From the NCBI GenBank assembly GCA_030180135.1, contig CM058234.1, forward strand, positions 32,150,766 to 32,214,765: 64,000 nucleotides of DNA, given 5' to 3'. Under the pieces are notes generated by a model. The model ran no database searches. It saw only the letters and a list, made by a program, of their open reading frames with translations, and was not told where the DNA came from. Shown here piece by piece: positions 11,170 through 22,000 of this stretch (within the stretch, counting starts at the first letter, position 1; every line of letters starts with the position of its first letter). Source of the DNA: Orychophragmus violaceus. Lineage: Eukaryota; Streptophyta; Magnoliopsida; Brassicales; Brassicaceae. Made by a program: the position numbers and the translations under genes.

Positions 11170-11897
11170 TACTCTCCCTCTTGAAAAGGTTTCGACCTCG
11201 AAACCGTATAACCTGCATCAAGAGAAAGTAAGTTAGCTTCCATTCTCTTTTGTGAGTCTAGGGTCTTACCTTGATATGTTTGCAGCTGGGTGATGCAAGG
11301 GAAATCTGGAGATTCTCCTTTGAGTAGATAATTCAGTATGACTCCTCTATTTTTACCTTCTGTACACTGATAAATGGTGGCACCATTCTCTCCTTTTGTT
11401 ATCTTGCTCTTATTCCCCAATGGTGGTGATGCCTTCTGGTTCTGAACTTGGTCTATCAACAAATTTTGTTCAGGTTTAACTCTGTGATTCACACCCTTAG
11501 TACCTGCAATAAGATTGACACTTTGGGCAAGAAACAAGTGCATTATGGATTCTCTATAATAAGATGAACTTCCTGAATCTACTTCCTTAGCACGAGTTCT
11601 AGAAAAGCTTTCTACTGTGGGTTTTAAGCATATTGTTTCCTCATGCTCTTGTATGTTTAGTATACTCTTCAACACAATTGTGGCTTCATGAGGAATAAAT
11701 GGAGTCAAAGAGAGACTTACCTGTCTAACACCTTTAATGTTCTTAGCTTGGTCTGGTGGTTTCTCTTTGATGCTCTCCTCTCCTTTAGTACCTTGTTCAG
11801 TGTTGGTACTTAGTGTGATGGCAATGTCTTGTACTTTCTCTTTTCTGTCTATCTCTTCTGTTCCTGCATCAAAACCCTTTGACAAAGACAAGTGCAT
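10515..11897 (-). CDS. Element D2 second ORF, unknown product, running into the 3' LTR
   Basis: A 460-codon frame, open from MHLSLSKGFDAG (11897) to 10515. Only the first ~240 codons lie in the interior; the rest is inside the LTR. I recognise no domain, membrane segment or zinc finger. It is rich in Lys, Glu, Gln and Ser. The 5' LTR copy keeps the LTR part open for about 175 codons with mostly amino-acid-preserving drift (shared SYKSTFFRTVTHQ, GYIRPQTESLPLNQDESINK, VEVIQLLKQMMLGLPYLEAHEF). That suggests the frame was translated in the family. It could instead be chance openness in a biased sequence. Confidence 0.4.
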   Translation of the reverse strand: MHLSLSKGFDAGTEEIDRKEKVQDIAITLSTNTEQGTKGEESIKEKPPDQAKNIKGVRQVSLSLTPFIPHEATIVLKSILNIQEHEETICLKPTVESFSRTRAKEVDSGSSSYYRESIMHLFLAQSVNLIAGTKGVNHRVKPEQNLLIDQVQNQKASPPLGNKSKITKGENGATIYQCTEGKNRGVILNYLLKGESPDFPCITQLQTYQGKTLDSQKRMEANLLSLDAGYTVSRSKPFQEGEYDEDIKSSSTKYHGDDINQPAKTFGEKQLECTREICAYHGAYIPNQEKLSYKSTFFRTVTHQRVITMWDRFNSFPHKEDIQVTTQNISHGPKGYIRPQTESLPLNQDESINKVNCSGILIHHGIQKSWNQDNPIPDVEVIQLLKQMMLGLPYLEAHEFSTLRTHIWRPGETYKHSGDTYNYTGESNIIFIYTSNQRIKQILLFLNLSYIWWMHSHWEL

Positions 11898-11915
11898 TAT
11901 ACTAGAATTGGAATT

Positions 11916-13106
11916 TTACAAATTAGATTGAATCAAACAATCACTGGTTTTGGATAATTCAGTTTTCTCTTCTAGTAATTTAAGATTCTTTAATGGACAA
12001 TATACAGCATAGTGTCCTCTCTTATGGCATCTATAACATATCTGAACTTTAACTTTATTAGAATTAGAACACTTACCTTGGTGTGGTGCTGCTGGTTTCT
12101 TATGTAGGGTACTAGAGACATTGAAATCTTCTTGTGGTTTATTGGTACTCTTTTCTTGTACTGCTTTCTCTGCCGGTTTCTTCCTAACCTTGGAAGCTTG
12201 TTGCTTCTTCTTGCTGGACGTTTTAGGTCTGGCAGCCTTTGTTAGTGGGGTAATTGTGATCCACCTTCTTGGCTCTTGAGGAATTTGACAACTTGAGTAG
12301 TATGGGTCTGTTGAGATATCTTCTACAAACTCCTTGTGTAGAAGTTGCTTCATTTCTTCCCAAGTGCGGCCTGGTAGATCATAATAAAGTCTGAGATAAG
12401 CATCTTTATCCCATTCTAGATAGGCTTCTTCAATTAAAGTTTCTTCAGCAATGGTTGTTTTCTCATTCTCTGGAACTTTATTTGCTTGAAACTATTCATC
12501 CATATCTCTTTCCCACCTTAAGTAAGCCTCTGGTCCTTGTACACGACCTAAAAAACAGATGTTGTATGGTTCTGGTTCAGTATGTTCTTGCTCTGCCTCT
12601 TCACTGATGTTATCTTCTGATTCAACTTCATATTCTGAGTTTTCTTCACACTTAGTGCTTGACTTGATCTCTTCACTCCAAGACTCAGTCTCGTAGATGT
12701 CTTCTTCTTTCTCATACTCAGGTTCAGAAAGGTATTCAGAACCATTTTGATCATACCACGCATCTTCTGCAGCTTCTTCATGCCTTAGTTGCTGTTTGAA
12801 AATGTGTTCTTCACCATAGTCATCTTCAAGTTCAGTCTCTCCATTGAAACCATATTCTTTTTCTGATCCATGATCATACTCTTCTTCACAGCCTTCCTCT
12901 GCTTCTTCTCCAGACCATTCTCCATGACTTATCTGATCAAGATCACTGTCTGGTGGTTTCGGATCAGGATCTGCATCACTTGGATCATCATCATAATCAG
13001 CAATGGAAAAATCTTCAGACCATGGCTCTCCATAGGAACCTTCATCTTCTGACATGATTTCTTCCTCTTGTTCCCAATTGTCCTCATATGAGTCTTCTTC
13101 TTCCAT
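11916..13106 (-). pseudogene. Element D2 gag with CCHC zinc knuckle, one stop
   Basis: The likely start is the ATG at 13104-13106 (MEEEDSYEDNWEQ); a splice-acceptor-like GGCACAG lies just upstream on -. About 190 very acidic residues are followed by YNICFLGRVQGPEAYLRWERDM, then TIAEETLIEEAY and WEEMKQLLHKEFVED, alike in D1. A Lys-rich segment and the knuckle CYRCHKRGHYAVYC (CX2CX4HX4C, near 12000-12040) follow. A TAG at 12492-12494 interrupts an otherwise single frame ending at 11916. Proposed role: nucleocapsid of a non-autonomous retroelement, packaging RNA for reverse transcription by a partner's enzymes (inference). Confidence 0.75.
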
Positions 13107-13145
13107 GTTTCTGTGCCAACAAAAGTAAGACTTGAAATGTATCAA

Positions 13146-13922
13146 TATATTCTGGTTTGTCTTAGTTTGAGTTATAAACCAAGCTTTTAAATGATGTACG
13201 GTTTAGGACAAGTAAAAACTATGGTTTATATGATATATATAACACACAAGTTCAATAGATTTCGAAACCAGGGAATAAAGTTTGGAAAAAAAATTGACTT
13301 TCCTCTTTTAACTTACAAATCACACAGTTTTGAATTGTAAAAAGGAAAACAGGATTTCTGACCAAATAAAGAGGAGCCTATGTGTTTATTTTCGAAATCT
13401 CAAAAGCTAAGAAAAGGAAACAACACTTTTTCTGGTTTTTAGTTTTAGAAAATCGAATCAAATGCTGAAAACTTCTTCTTTTTCTTTTTGTACTTTTCTG
13501 GTTTTATGAAAGCAAAACAAGAGCTAAAACTTGACATAAACAAAACTGATGCTATTTTTATGAGTTTTTGGTTTAGGAAAACGAAAATATGGATGCAAAA
13601 CAAAAGAACTAAGAGTATGATGCAAAACAGAACCCTTTTTGTGACTTTTTCGATTTTTAGATGCAGAATTGAACAAAGACAAAAACTAGATGCAACTAAC
13701 TCTTTTTATGGCTTTTTCTGATATGTGATGCAATGAACAAACAAATAACTAACTAGATGGAATGAATCAGATTGGTTTTTTTTTTAATGGGTTTTCAGTT
13801 TTTAAGATGCAATGACAGAACAAAACAAGCGATGAACTATGGAAATCTGAAGCGAATGCAGATGAATCTAATGAAAAGTAACAAGAGTATTGGATAGAAA
13901 ACACCTGTTTAGGAGCCTTTCG
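13146..13922 (-). other. Element D2 leader region
   Basis: Non-coding, A/T-rich stretch between the primer site and gag. A loosely repeated text of the type ATGCAA..AACAAA..ACTTTTT..GATTTT recurs from about 13440 to 13830, giving a decayed short-period repeat. Confidence 0.45.
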
Positions 13923-13936
13923 GCTCTGATACCAGA

Positions 13937-15147
13937 TGATACAGCCACAAAAGTGAGACTAGATGGATATGTTGATGGAGAACAGAACACTGGCTTCAAA
14001 GCTCTCTTGATCCGCTCGAAATGGATGGAATGGAAGGTTGGTGAACAACTCACTTGCTCAATGGGTTGACTGACTCTCTCAATCGATGGCAGAAATAGTT
14101 TATTTGAATCACACAAAAAACTATCTTGGAAACTCAGAAGAATCCAATGAATCACTCAAATGGATGCTAATGAACAAGAACAACTCAAGACACTCTTGAA
14201 AAAAACAAATTTCTGTATTTTATTAGATTGAAAGGTGGTTTACAAAGAGAACGAAATTAAGCTTATATAGGAGCTCAAGTACACTGCTAATAATCTGTTA
14301 TGAAGAAAGAAATCACAGGAATTAAATAAAACTAGCCGTTGGAAACTTTATGGCAAAATAAACCGAAATTGGTAAGTTGTGATGATGCTTAAGTCTTGAT
14401 AGCTTTGGATTGAACCCATGGTGAATAAGGACGTCCAGATTCATATTTTTTATCATCAAAATGCAGAATCTTGGACAAAAGAGCCGTTGGTCACTTAAAG
14501 CTCCCAATGTGAATGCATCCACAATATATGGTAAGTTTAAGAACGATAAGATTTGCTTGATCCTCTGGTTGCTAGTGTATATAAAGATGATATCTGACTC
14601 TCCTGTATAGTTAGATGTGTCTCATGAATGCTTATATGTCTCTCCTGGTCGCCATATATAGGTTTGAAGTGTAATGAATTCGTGAGCTTCCAAATAAGGC
14701 AAGCCGAGCATCATCTGCTTTAAAAGTTGAATAACTTCTACATCCGAAACGGGATTACCTTGATTCCAACTCTCTTGGATTCCATGATTAATCAATATTC
14801 CAGAACAATTCACTTTGTTGATTGATTCATCTTGGTTGAGTGGCAGTGATTCAGTTTGTGGTCGTATGTATCCTTTGGGTCCATGGAAAATCTTCTGAGT
14901 TTTAACTTGAATATCTTCCTCATGTGGAAATCTATTGAACCGATTCCACTTTGTGATGACTCCTTGATGAGTTACGGTTCTGAAAAAGGTGGATTTGTAG
15001 CTTAACTCTTCCTGATTGGGTATATATGCTCTAAGATATGCACATATGTCTCTGGTGCATTCAAGCTGCTTTTCTCCAAAGGTCTTGACTAGTTGATTTA
15101 TGTCCTCTCTATGATCCTTGGTTGATGATGACTTGATGTCCTCATCA
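13937..15147 (-). repeat. Element D2 5' LTR (right)
   Basis: 1211 bp, TGATACAGCC...CCTCATCA on +. TTATATA at 14263-14269 reads TATATAA on -, the likely promoter TATA box. It keeps a 184-codon open frame (14622-15176) matching the 3' part of the 10515-11897 frame. Confidence 0.85.
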
Positions 15148-15152
15148 TATGA

Positions 15153-16595
15153 ACATCTTCCATTTTTCCCAATCATGTCTTTTCTGACATTCTAATATAG
15201 ACGTTGGATCTGAATCATCATTTTCATGTTCAAATTCCCTAGATATAGAAAAAGAGAATTTTCCATCCAAATCGTCAATTTCATGTCTTACCCATACTTT
15301 TCCATCTTGGGCATAGTTAGTGGAAACCTCACATTTTTCTGTATCATATTCGACTTCGAGATTTTCATCTTTATCTGGTTTTTCGAGATATTTTTCACAA
15401 ATATCTTCTGGACATTTTTCTTGTTGTGGTTCAACATGAAACTTTTCATTTTGTTCTCTCAACTTCTTTTCCTTTCGGGATTTTTTTTTATCTTTTGAGC
15501 CCATTAGCCTTCCCCTTTTCAGTTGAACCTTATGTTCATTAGCAATGCTTCCATCAGTTCGTTCTTTTGGAATTTCAATTCTAGATGGAGCATTTGCAGC
15601 GAGTATATATGACTTAGTCACTCTCTTTGTATTTGTAAATGCATCTAGTAACTGGTTTGCTATATTTTGTAAATGCACAGTTTTCTGAACTTCCATCTCA
15701 CGTTGATTCGTAGGAGGGTCAAGATAAGCCAAAGATTGTGTACACCATGTGATATCTTTTGGTGGTTCTCTTAATCCTCCCCCTAACGCCAGGAATTCAT
15801 CTTCATTAAAATGACAATCGGCAAAACATGCCGTAAAAATATCACCAGTTCGCGGTTCAAGACACCTAATTATACTTGGTGGCGTATACCCAATATAAAT
15901 TCCCAATATCCTTTGTGGACCCATTTTTGTTCTTTGCGGAGGGGCTATTGGAACATAAACCGCACATCCAAAAACACGGATATGAGATATATTTGTCTCT
16001 CTACCAAATGCTAGCTGTAATGGGGAATGCTTATGATACGCACTTGGTCTTATTTGGAGTAGTGATGTTGCATGCAAAATAGCATGACCCCGTACTGAAA
16101 TTGGGAGTTTTGTTCTCAATATTAATGGTCTAGCAATGAGTTGTAACCGTTTTATCAAAGAATCAGCCATGCCGTTTTTGTATGAACTTGCGGAACCGAA
16201 TGTTCAACATCAATTCCCAATTACATACAATAGTCATTAAAAGTTACTGAAGTGAATTCTCCAGCGTTATCAAGCCTTACTTTATTTATTATATAATCAG
16301 GAAATTGTACTCTCAACCTGACTATTTGGGAAATAAATTTTGCAAAAGCCGTGTTTCTTGTGGTCAAAAGACACACATGTGACCATCTACTGGATGCGTC
16401 AATTAATACCATAAAATATCAAAATGGTCCGCAAGGTGGGTTAATTTACCCACATATATCACCATGTATACATTCCAAAAATATTGATGATTCATTCCCG
16501 ACTTTAGTTGGTGATGGCCGAGTTATAAGTTTTCCTTGAGAACATGCATCACATAAAAGCTCATTCGATTGCAAAATTTTCTCATCGTTTAACGG
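15153..16595 (-). pseudogene. Element A integrase and linker (broken)
   Basis: The first piece is at 16221-16412: VLIDASSRWSHVCLLTTRN and KVRLDNAGEF, parts of the integrase core with its Asp-containing motifs. A stop and frame change follow. A long open piece at 15145-16170 carries the integrase C-terminal part (HAILHATSLLQIRPSAYHKHSPLQLAFG, VFGCAVYVPI, GPQRILGIYIGY) and the basic/acidic linker before RT. The frame ends at the D2 junction (15148-15152). The continuation of A is at 7829 downward. Confidence 0.75.
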
Positions 16596-16600
16596 ATGAC

Positions 16601-17796
16601 TGATAGGTTCTAAGTTTTACCCTATTCTAAAACTGCAAGTGCACAGTATAGTCAATGTAGTATATAGGGTTATCGAATCCACAGGGACACTTGGTCTCAA
16701 GAGGATCAAACTGTAGGAATAAATACTAGAAATAAGCAAGTAGTGATTGTAATGAATTGCGGTGCAAGAAAGTAAACAGTAGCAGGAAATCGGTTTGTAA
16801 GCAATAAACTAAAAGCGTCAAGCCTAGGGTATTCTCAGGAAATCAGACAAGCAGACAAGTTAATCAGTCAGGATCAAATTAAACTCAGTTCTAGAACTCT
16901 AATCACGGAAATAGAATTAACCAAATCTCTTTGCGAGAATTCTCTATGCCTAAGTGCAGTAACCCAAATCTCTTTGCAATTACTAACAGATTAAACAAGC
17001 ATTAAGTTCAAGTTCGATATGTTCACAATTAAACTAAACCAAATCTCTTTGCGAATAATTCAATTGTTCAACCTAAATAGTTCAGATTCCTAAACCCCAC
17101 TCTCGTGACGTATTTAGTAACCTAGGATCTAGATTCTAATTGATCAGGTTAGAACTAGCTTTAAGCACAATTTAGTTTGAAGAACATTCTAATCATATGA
17201 ATCCTAACTGAATTAAACAAGTCTAGCAAGTCATCAAACCCTAGTGAGAAACCCTAAACTCAACTATGGATCTACTCAGACATGATTGATGAAAACATAA
17301 TCATAGAATAAATAGATTGCATATAAGAAATTAAAATATCAAAGGGGTTCGAAATCTTCTCCAAAATAAATGAATACAAGGAAATAGATCAGCCCCGAAA
17401 ACTCTAGAAATCTCTTAGCTCTAAGTATGAAAGCGTGTCTAAAATAAAAGCCAAAAACTAGTATATATAGGCATAATCTCGGCTGGGGCTTCTGTGTAAA
17501 TACTGAAAGTATCTTGGGCTTCTTTGCAAATCTTCAATACTGGTTACGCCGACGCGTACGGCCCATCTCGCGACTGCATCGACCGATGCACAATGCGTGT
17601 CGATCGATGCAACATCAAATAATCGAACAGTGAATAAAGCTCTCGGCCAAAACGTCCCAAAATGCCCAAAATGCTCCATATATCTCCAATTAGCTCCAAA
17701 CCTGATTTAACCTGTAAAAGACTCTAAACTAATACAAAAGACTCTAAAAACACAACTATATCATGGTATAAAGTGGGTAAAAACCATGATATATCA
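16601..17796 (-). repeat. Element E 3' LTR (left)
   Basis: 1196 bp. It holds three copies of the word AACCAAATCTCTTTGC (16919, 16961, 17037), two TCGATCGA-type dyads (17575-17611) and TATATATA at about 17462-17468, a possible TATA box read on -. Confidence 0.95.
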
Positions 17797-19090
17797 ACTC
17801 CCCCACACTTAGCCTTTGCTTGCCCTCAAGCAAAACAGAGAACTAAAATGCAGTGAAGAGGTTTGAAAACTCTTCAGAAACTCATTTTGTCATAGAAGCA
17901 GCAGCATTCAGATTCCCCTTAGTAATCCACATGAAAGAATCAATCTACAGACATCAAGACCAACATGTACTTCCCCCACACTTAGCAACTGTCCTAAGTA
18001 AACGCCACAATCACATTCAAGCATTCAAATTCACCATACTGACTTCTGCAAGTATTTAAGTGCGGTCTCACCTAAGGAGTATCGATCTAAAGGCACATGG
18101 ATTCTTACCTTGCCAGTTCTAGACCACCATACTATCTTTCTCTAGTCCCTTTCTTCTCTTTCCCTTCTTTAACAACTGATTTTTCCCCACTGGGTATCAT
18201 TTTATTTTTTTTATCAGTGTTCTTCCCGTTATGGGGTGTACTTTGGACACATTCCATGGATCACATGAGAGATAATAGTGTTTGCTACTATTCCCATGAC
18301 CACTTCGGAGTTACTAACTCATCCTCAGTTTATTATATATTTTTTTTTTTTTACTTTTACAGAAGGGGAGAAGGGGACTAAATAGGACAGGTTTACAGGC
18401 TGTGTCAGAACCAACAAGGGAGTCCGACATAAAGTATACCAAGCCCTTAGGTGAGAAAAATTAAAGTCAGTATTAAGGTGAAGTCAGTAAAAGATCCTCT
18501 GATACCTGAAGTGATATGGGTGTCCTTAGTAGGCTGATCTGTGATGGGGTTTTCTAATAGTCATAGATAGATCTGCAGCTTCATCCCAATGGTCACTTAA
18601 GTTCCTGCAAATGCTGCTAATCTCCTCCAAAAATCATTGTTTCCTACTTAAACCAATTTTGACTCGAAAAACAAATTTTGAAAAATTTAAATGACTCTAA
18701 GAAAACAAAAGAAACTAATTAGTAGAACCTCCCCCACACTTAAGACACACTGTCCCCAGTAGTGTCAAGCAAGGGATTGGTTAAAGAAAAGAAAAATTAA
18801 AATAGTTGAATGGTTAGTTCTCTCGGGTTTTACCTCTGTCGCAGTCAGGCATCGATCGTTGCACTAGGTGCACCGACCGTTGCTATGCGATTTCTGTTGT
18901 AACGATCGACACAAACGTGTGTCGATCGACGCAATGCGATTTTCACGAACCCTGCAACCAAAAACTCACCAAACAGAAACAAAAACGTAAAATCTAGAAA
19001 AATACTAAAATCAAAATGCAAAAACGAAAACAGTGGGTTGCCTCCCACCCAGCGCTCTTTTAACGTCAATAGCTTGACGTTTCAGCTGAT
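17797..19090 (-). other. Element E 3' non-coding region with three PPT-like tracts
   Basis: No ORF of note, so this element lacks the extra downstream ORF found in G. On - it holds three copies of TAAGTGTGGGGGAGG or near variants: 18728-18744, 17971-17986 and the true PPT at 17797-17813. It also has four TCGATCGA-type dyads (18849-18933) and a hairpin (19033-19048). It is colinear with 42590-43950 of element F. Confidence 0.75.
19033..19048 (-). promoter_or_regulatory. Conserved hairpin downstream of pol (element E)
   Basis: On - GTGGG-AGGCAA-CCCAC, preceded by AGCGCT. The same motif in the same place occurs in F and, with a different stem, in G. Function unknown. Confidence 0.5.
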
Positions 19091-22000
19091 CTAGGTAGAG
19101 GGTGCATCATCCAGAGGCAAAATCTGACCTTCTGGAATCTCGGCTTTCGCCCAATAATGTTTCACCCTCTGTCCATTCACAGTGAATTCAATACCATCCT
19201 TACCAGTTAGAACCACAGCTCCATACGGGCGCACCGCTTTGATTGTGAAAGGGCCAGACCACCTTGATTTCAGCTTTCCTGGAAACAAATGCAGACGAGA
19301 GTTATATAAAAGTACCTGATCATTAGGCTCAAATTGTCTGGAGACAATCTTCTTGTCATGATATGCCTTAGTCCTTTCTTTGTACAGCTTTGAGTTCTCA
19401 TAAGCAAAATGTCTAATCTCATCCAACTCATTAAGCTGCACTAATCTCCTTTCTGCAGCAGACTTAAGATCAAAGTTCATCTGTTTTACAGCCCACGCTG
19501 CTTTATGCTCAAGTTCCACAGGCAGATGACATGCTTTTCCATATAGCAGATGGAATGGAGTGGTCCCAAGTGGTGTCTTGAATGCTGTCCTGTAAGCCCA
19601 TAATGCATCATCCAACTTTGCTGCCCAATCCTTCCTTGTCTTTCCAACTGTCTTCTCAAGGATCTCTTTGATCTGTCTGTTAGAAACTTCTACTTGTCCA
19701 CTAGTCTGAGGGTGATAAGGAGTAGCGACTCGATGATGAACTCCATGCTTCTTCAGCAGCTTTTCGAAGACCTTATTGATGAAATGAGATCCTCCATCAC
19801 TTATCACTATACGAGGCACTCCAAATCTGGGAAATATGATGGTCTTAAACAGCTTAAGGACCACCGAAGAATCATTTGTTGGACTAGCTATTGCTTCGAC
19901 CCATTTAGACACATAGTCCACAGCAACCAGAATGAATTTATTTCCATAGGACGAGGGAAAAGGACCCATGAAATCTATACCCCAGCAATCGAAAACCTCA
20001 ACTTCCAGAATGAAATTCTGAGGCATCTCATGCTTCTTGCTGATTTTCCCTCTCCTTTGACAAACATCACACTGAGTGATGAAAGAATGAGCGTCTCTGA
20101 ACATTGTAGGCCACCAGAAACCTGCTTGAAGAACTTTAGACACAGTCTTGAATGTAGCAAAATGTCCAGCATAATCTGATCCATGGCAGTGGAAAAGGAT
20201 GTCCGAAACTTCTGATTCAGAAATGCATCTCCTGTAAAGGCCATCTGAACAGTGTTTATAGAGATAAGGCTCATCCCAGTAGTATCTTCTAAGTTCCCTA
20301 AAGAACCTTTTCTTTTCATAGCCCTTTAAATCATCCGGTTCAGTCTCAGCAGCGAGGTAGTTAGCTATATCTGCATACCAGGGTCGATCAGAGGTAGCCA
20401 CAGCAGAGATTTCGAAATCATAATTTCCAATTCTGATCTTAAAACATTCTCTGTTCGTATCAGGTGTGCAACGACCGTTGCGCGAGCATGTGTCGATCGT
20501 TGCTTCCCCGATACTTGTATCGACCGTTGCCAATTTAGCATCGATCGACACAAGGCGATCTTCCCGACAGTTCTGCAACTCATCTTCCAAATCCATCTCA
20601 GAAATTGTACCAACCATGTTGACGTTTTCCTCATGCAAATAGTCATTTATTGGCACGTCCTCCTCGACCAGCATCCTTGAAAGATGATCAGCAACTCCAT
20701 TCTCAACTCCCTTCTTGTCCCTTACTTCGATATCAAACTCCTGAAGCAACAGAATCCATCTCAACAGCCTCGGCTTAGCATCTTTCTTCTGCATCAGATA
20801 CTTCAGTGCTGAATGATCAGTATGAACAATCACTTTAGAGCCAACAAGATAGGGGCGGAATTTCTCGAAAGCAAAGACAACGGCTAGCAGTTCTTTCTCT
20901 GTGGTTGCATAGTTCTTCTGTGCATCATCTAGTGTCCTACTAGCATAATAGATAGCATGAAGCTTTCTGTCCTTCTTCTGTCCTAGAACAGCTCCCACAG
21001 CAAAATCACTTGCATCACACATAACCTCAAAAGGTAAATCCCAATCTGGTGGCTGGACTACTGGAGCACTCACTAAAGCCTGCTTGATTTGTTCAAATGC
21101 AGCCTTACAGTCTGCATTGAACTCAAATTTTGTATCCTTACACAGCAAGGCAGTTAGTGGCCTAGCAATCTTACTGAAATCTTTGATGAACCGCCTATAG
21201 AAACCAGCATGTCCAAGAAAACTTCTTATGGCTTTAACAGAATCAGGTGCTTGCAGGTTTGTCATTACCTCAATCTTAGCGCGATCCACTTCGATCCCTG
21301 CTTCAGACACCTTATGTCCAAGAACAATACCATCTTTGACCATAAAATGGCATTTTTCCCAGTTAAGGACCAAGTGCTTCTCTTCGCATCTAGTCAGCAC
21401 TTTGCACAGATTCTCTAGACATTCATTATAAGACGATCCGTAGACTGAGAAATCATCCATAAATACCTCCATAAAGTCCTCAATCATATCAGTGAATATG
21501 GACATCATGCATCTCTGAAAAGTAGCAGGAGCATTGCAGAGTCCAAAAGGCATCCTACGGTAAGCAAATGTGCCATATGGACAAGTGAAAGTAGTCTTTC
21601 CCTGATCTTCTGGGTGGATAGGAATCTGAAAGAAACCTGAGTATCCATCGAGGAAGCAGTAGTAAGGGTGATTTGCTAACCTCTCCAGCATCTGGTCAAT
21701 GAAAGGTAAGGGAAAGTGATCCTTTCTAGTTGCAGCATTTAGTTTCCTGTAGTCTATGCACATTCTGTGCCCCGTCACAGTCCTAGTAGGTATCAGCTCA
21801 TTCTTCTCATTCTTCACGACTGTAACTCCACCCTTCTTAGGCACTACATGGACTGGACTTACCCAATCACTATCTGAAATAGGATAGATGATCCCAGCAT
21901 CCAGAAGCTTCATAATCTCTTTCTTAACCACTTCCTGGAGATTGGGATTAAGCCTTCTCTGATGCTCAATAGATGTCTTAGACTCATCCTCAAGATGTAT

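Larger units (their letters stand above)
9973..15147 (-). mobile_element. Element D2: gag-only (TR-GAG-like) LTR retrotransposon
   Basis: LTRs lie at 9973-11169 and 13937-15147, about 3-4% different with an 18-base indel. PBS GCTCTGATACCA is at 13923-13934, two bases from the 5' LTR. A purine tract reading AAGAGGGAGAGTA on - abuts the 3' LTR at 11170. The 2.8-kb interior codes for gag with a zinc knuckle and a second unknown frame; no protease, RT, RNase H or integrase is visible. This is the layout called TR-GAG in plants. On the right it borders element A at TATGA (15148-15152), which may pair with TATGG at 7830-7834. Confidence 0.8.

Noticed and set aside
18097..18381. 94-codon hydrophobic frame in the E 3' region as an env-like gene
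   Set aside because: On the opposite strand to the element, and the homologous part of F (43308-43640) does not preserve it.
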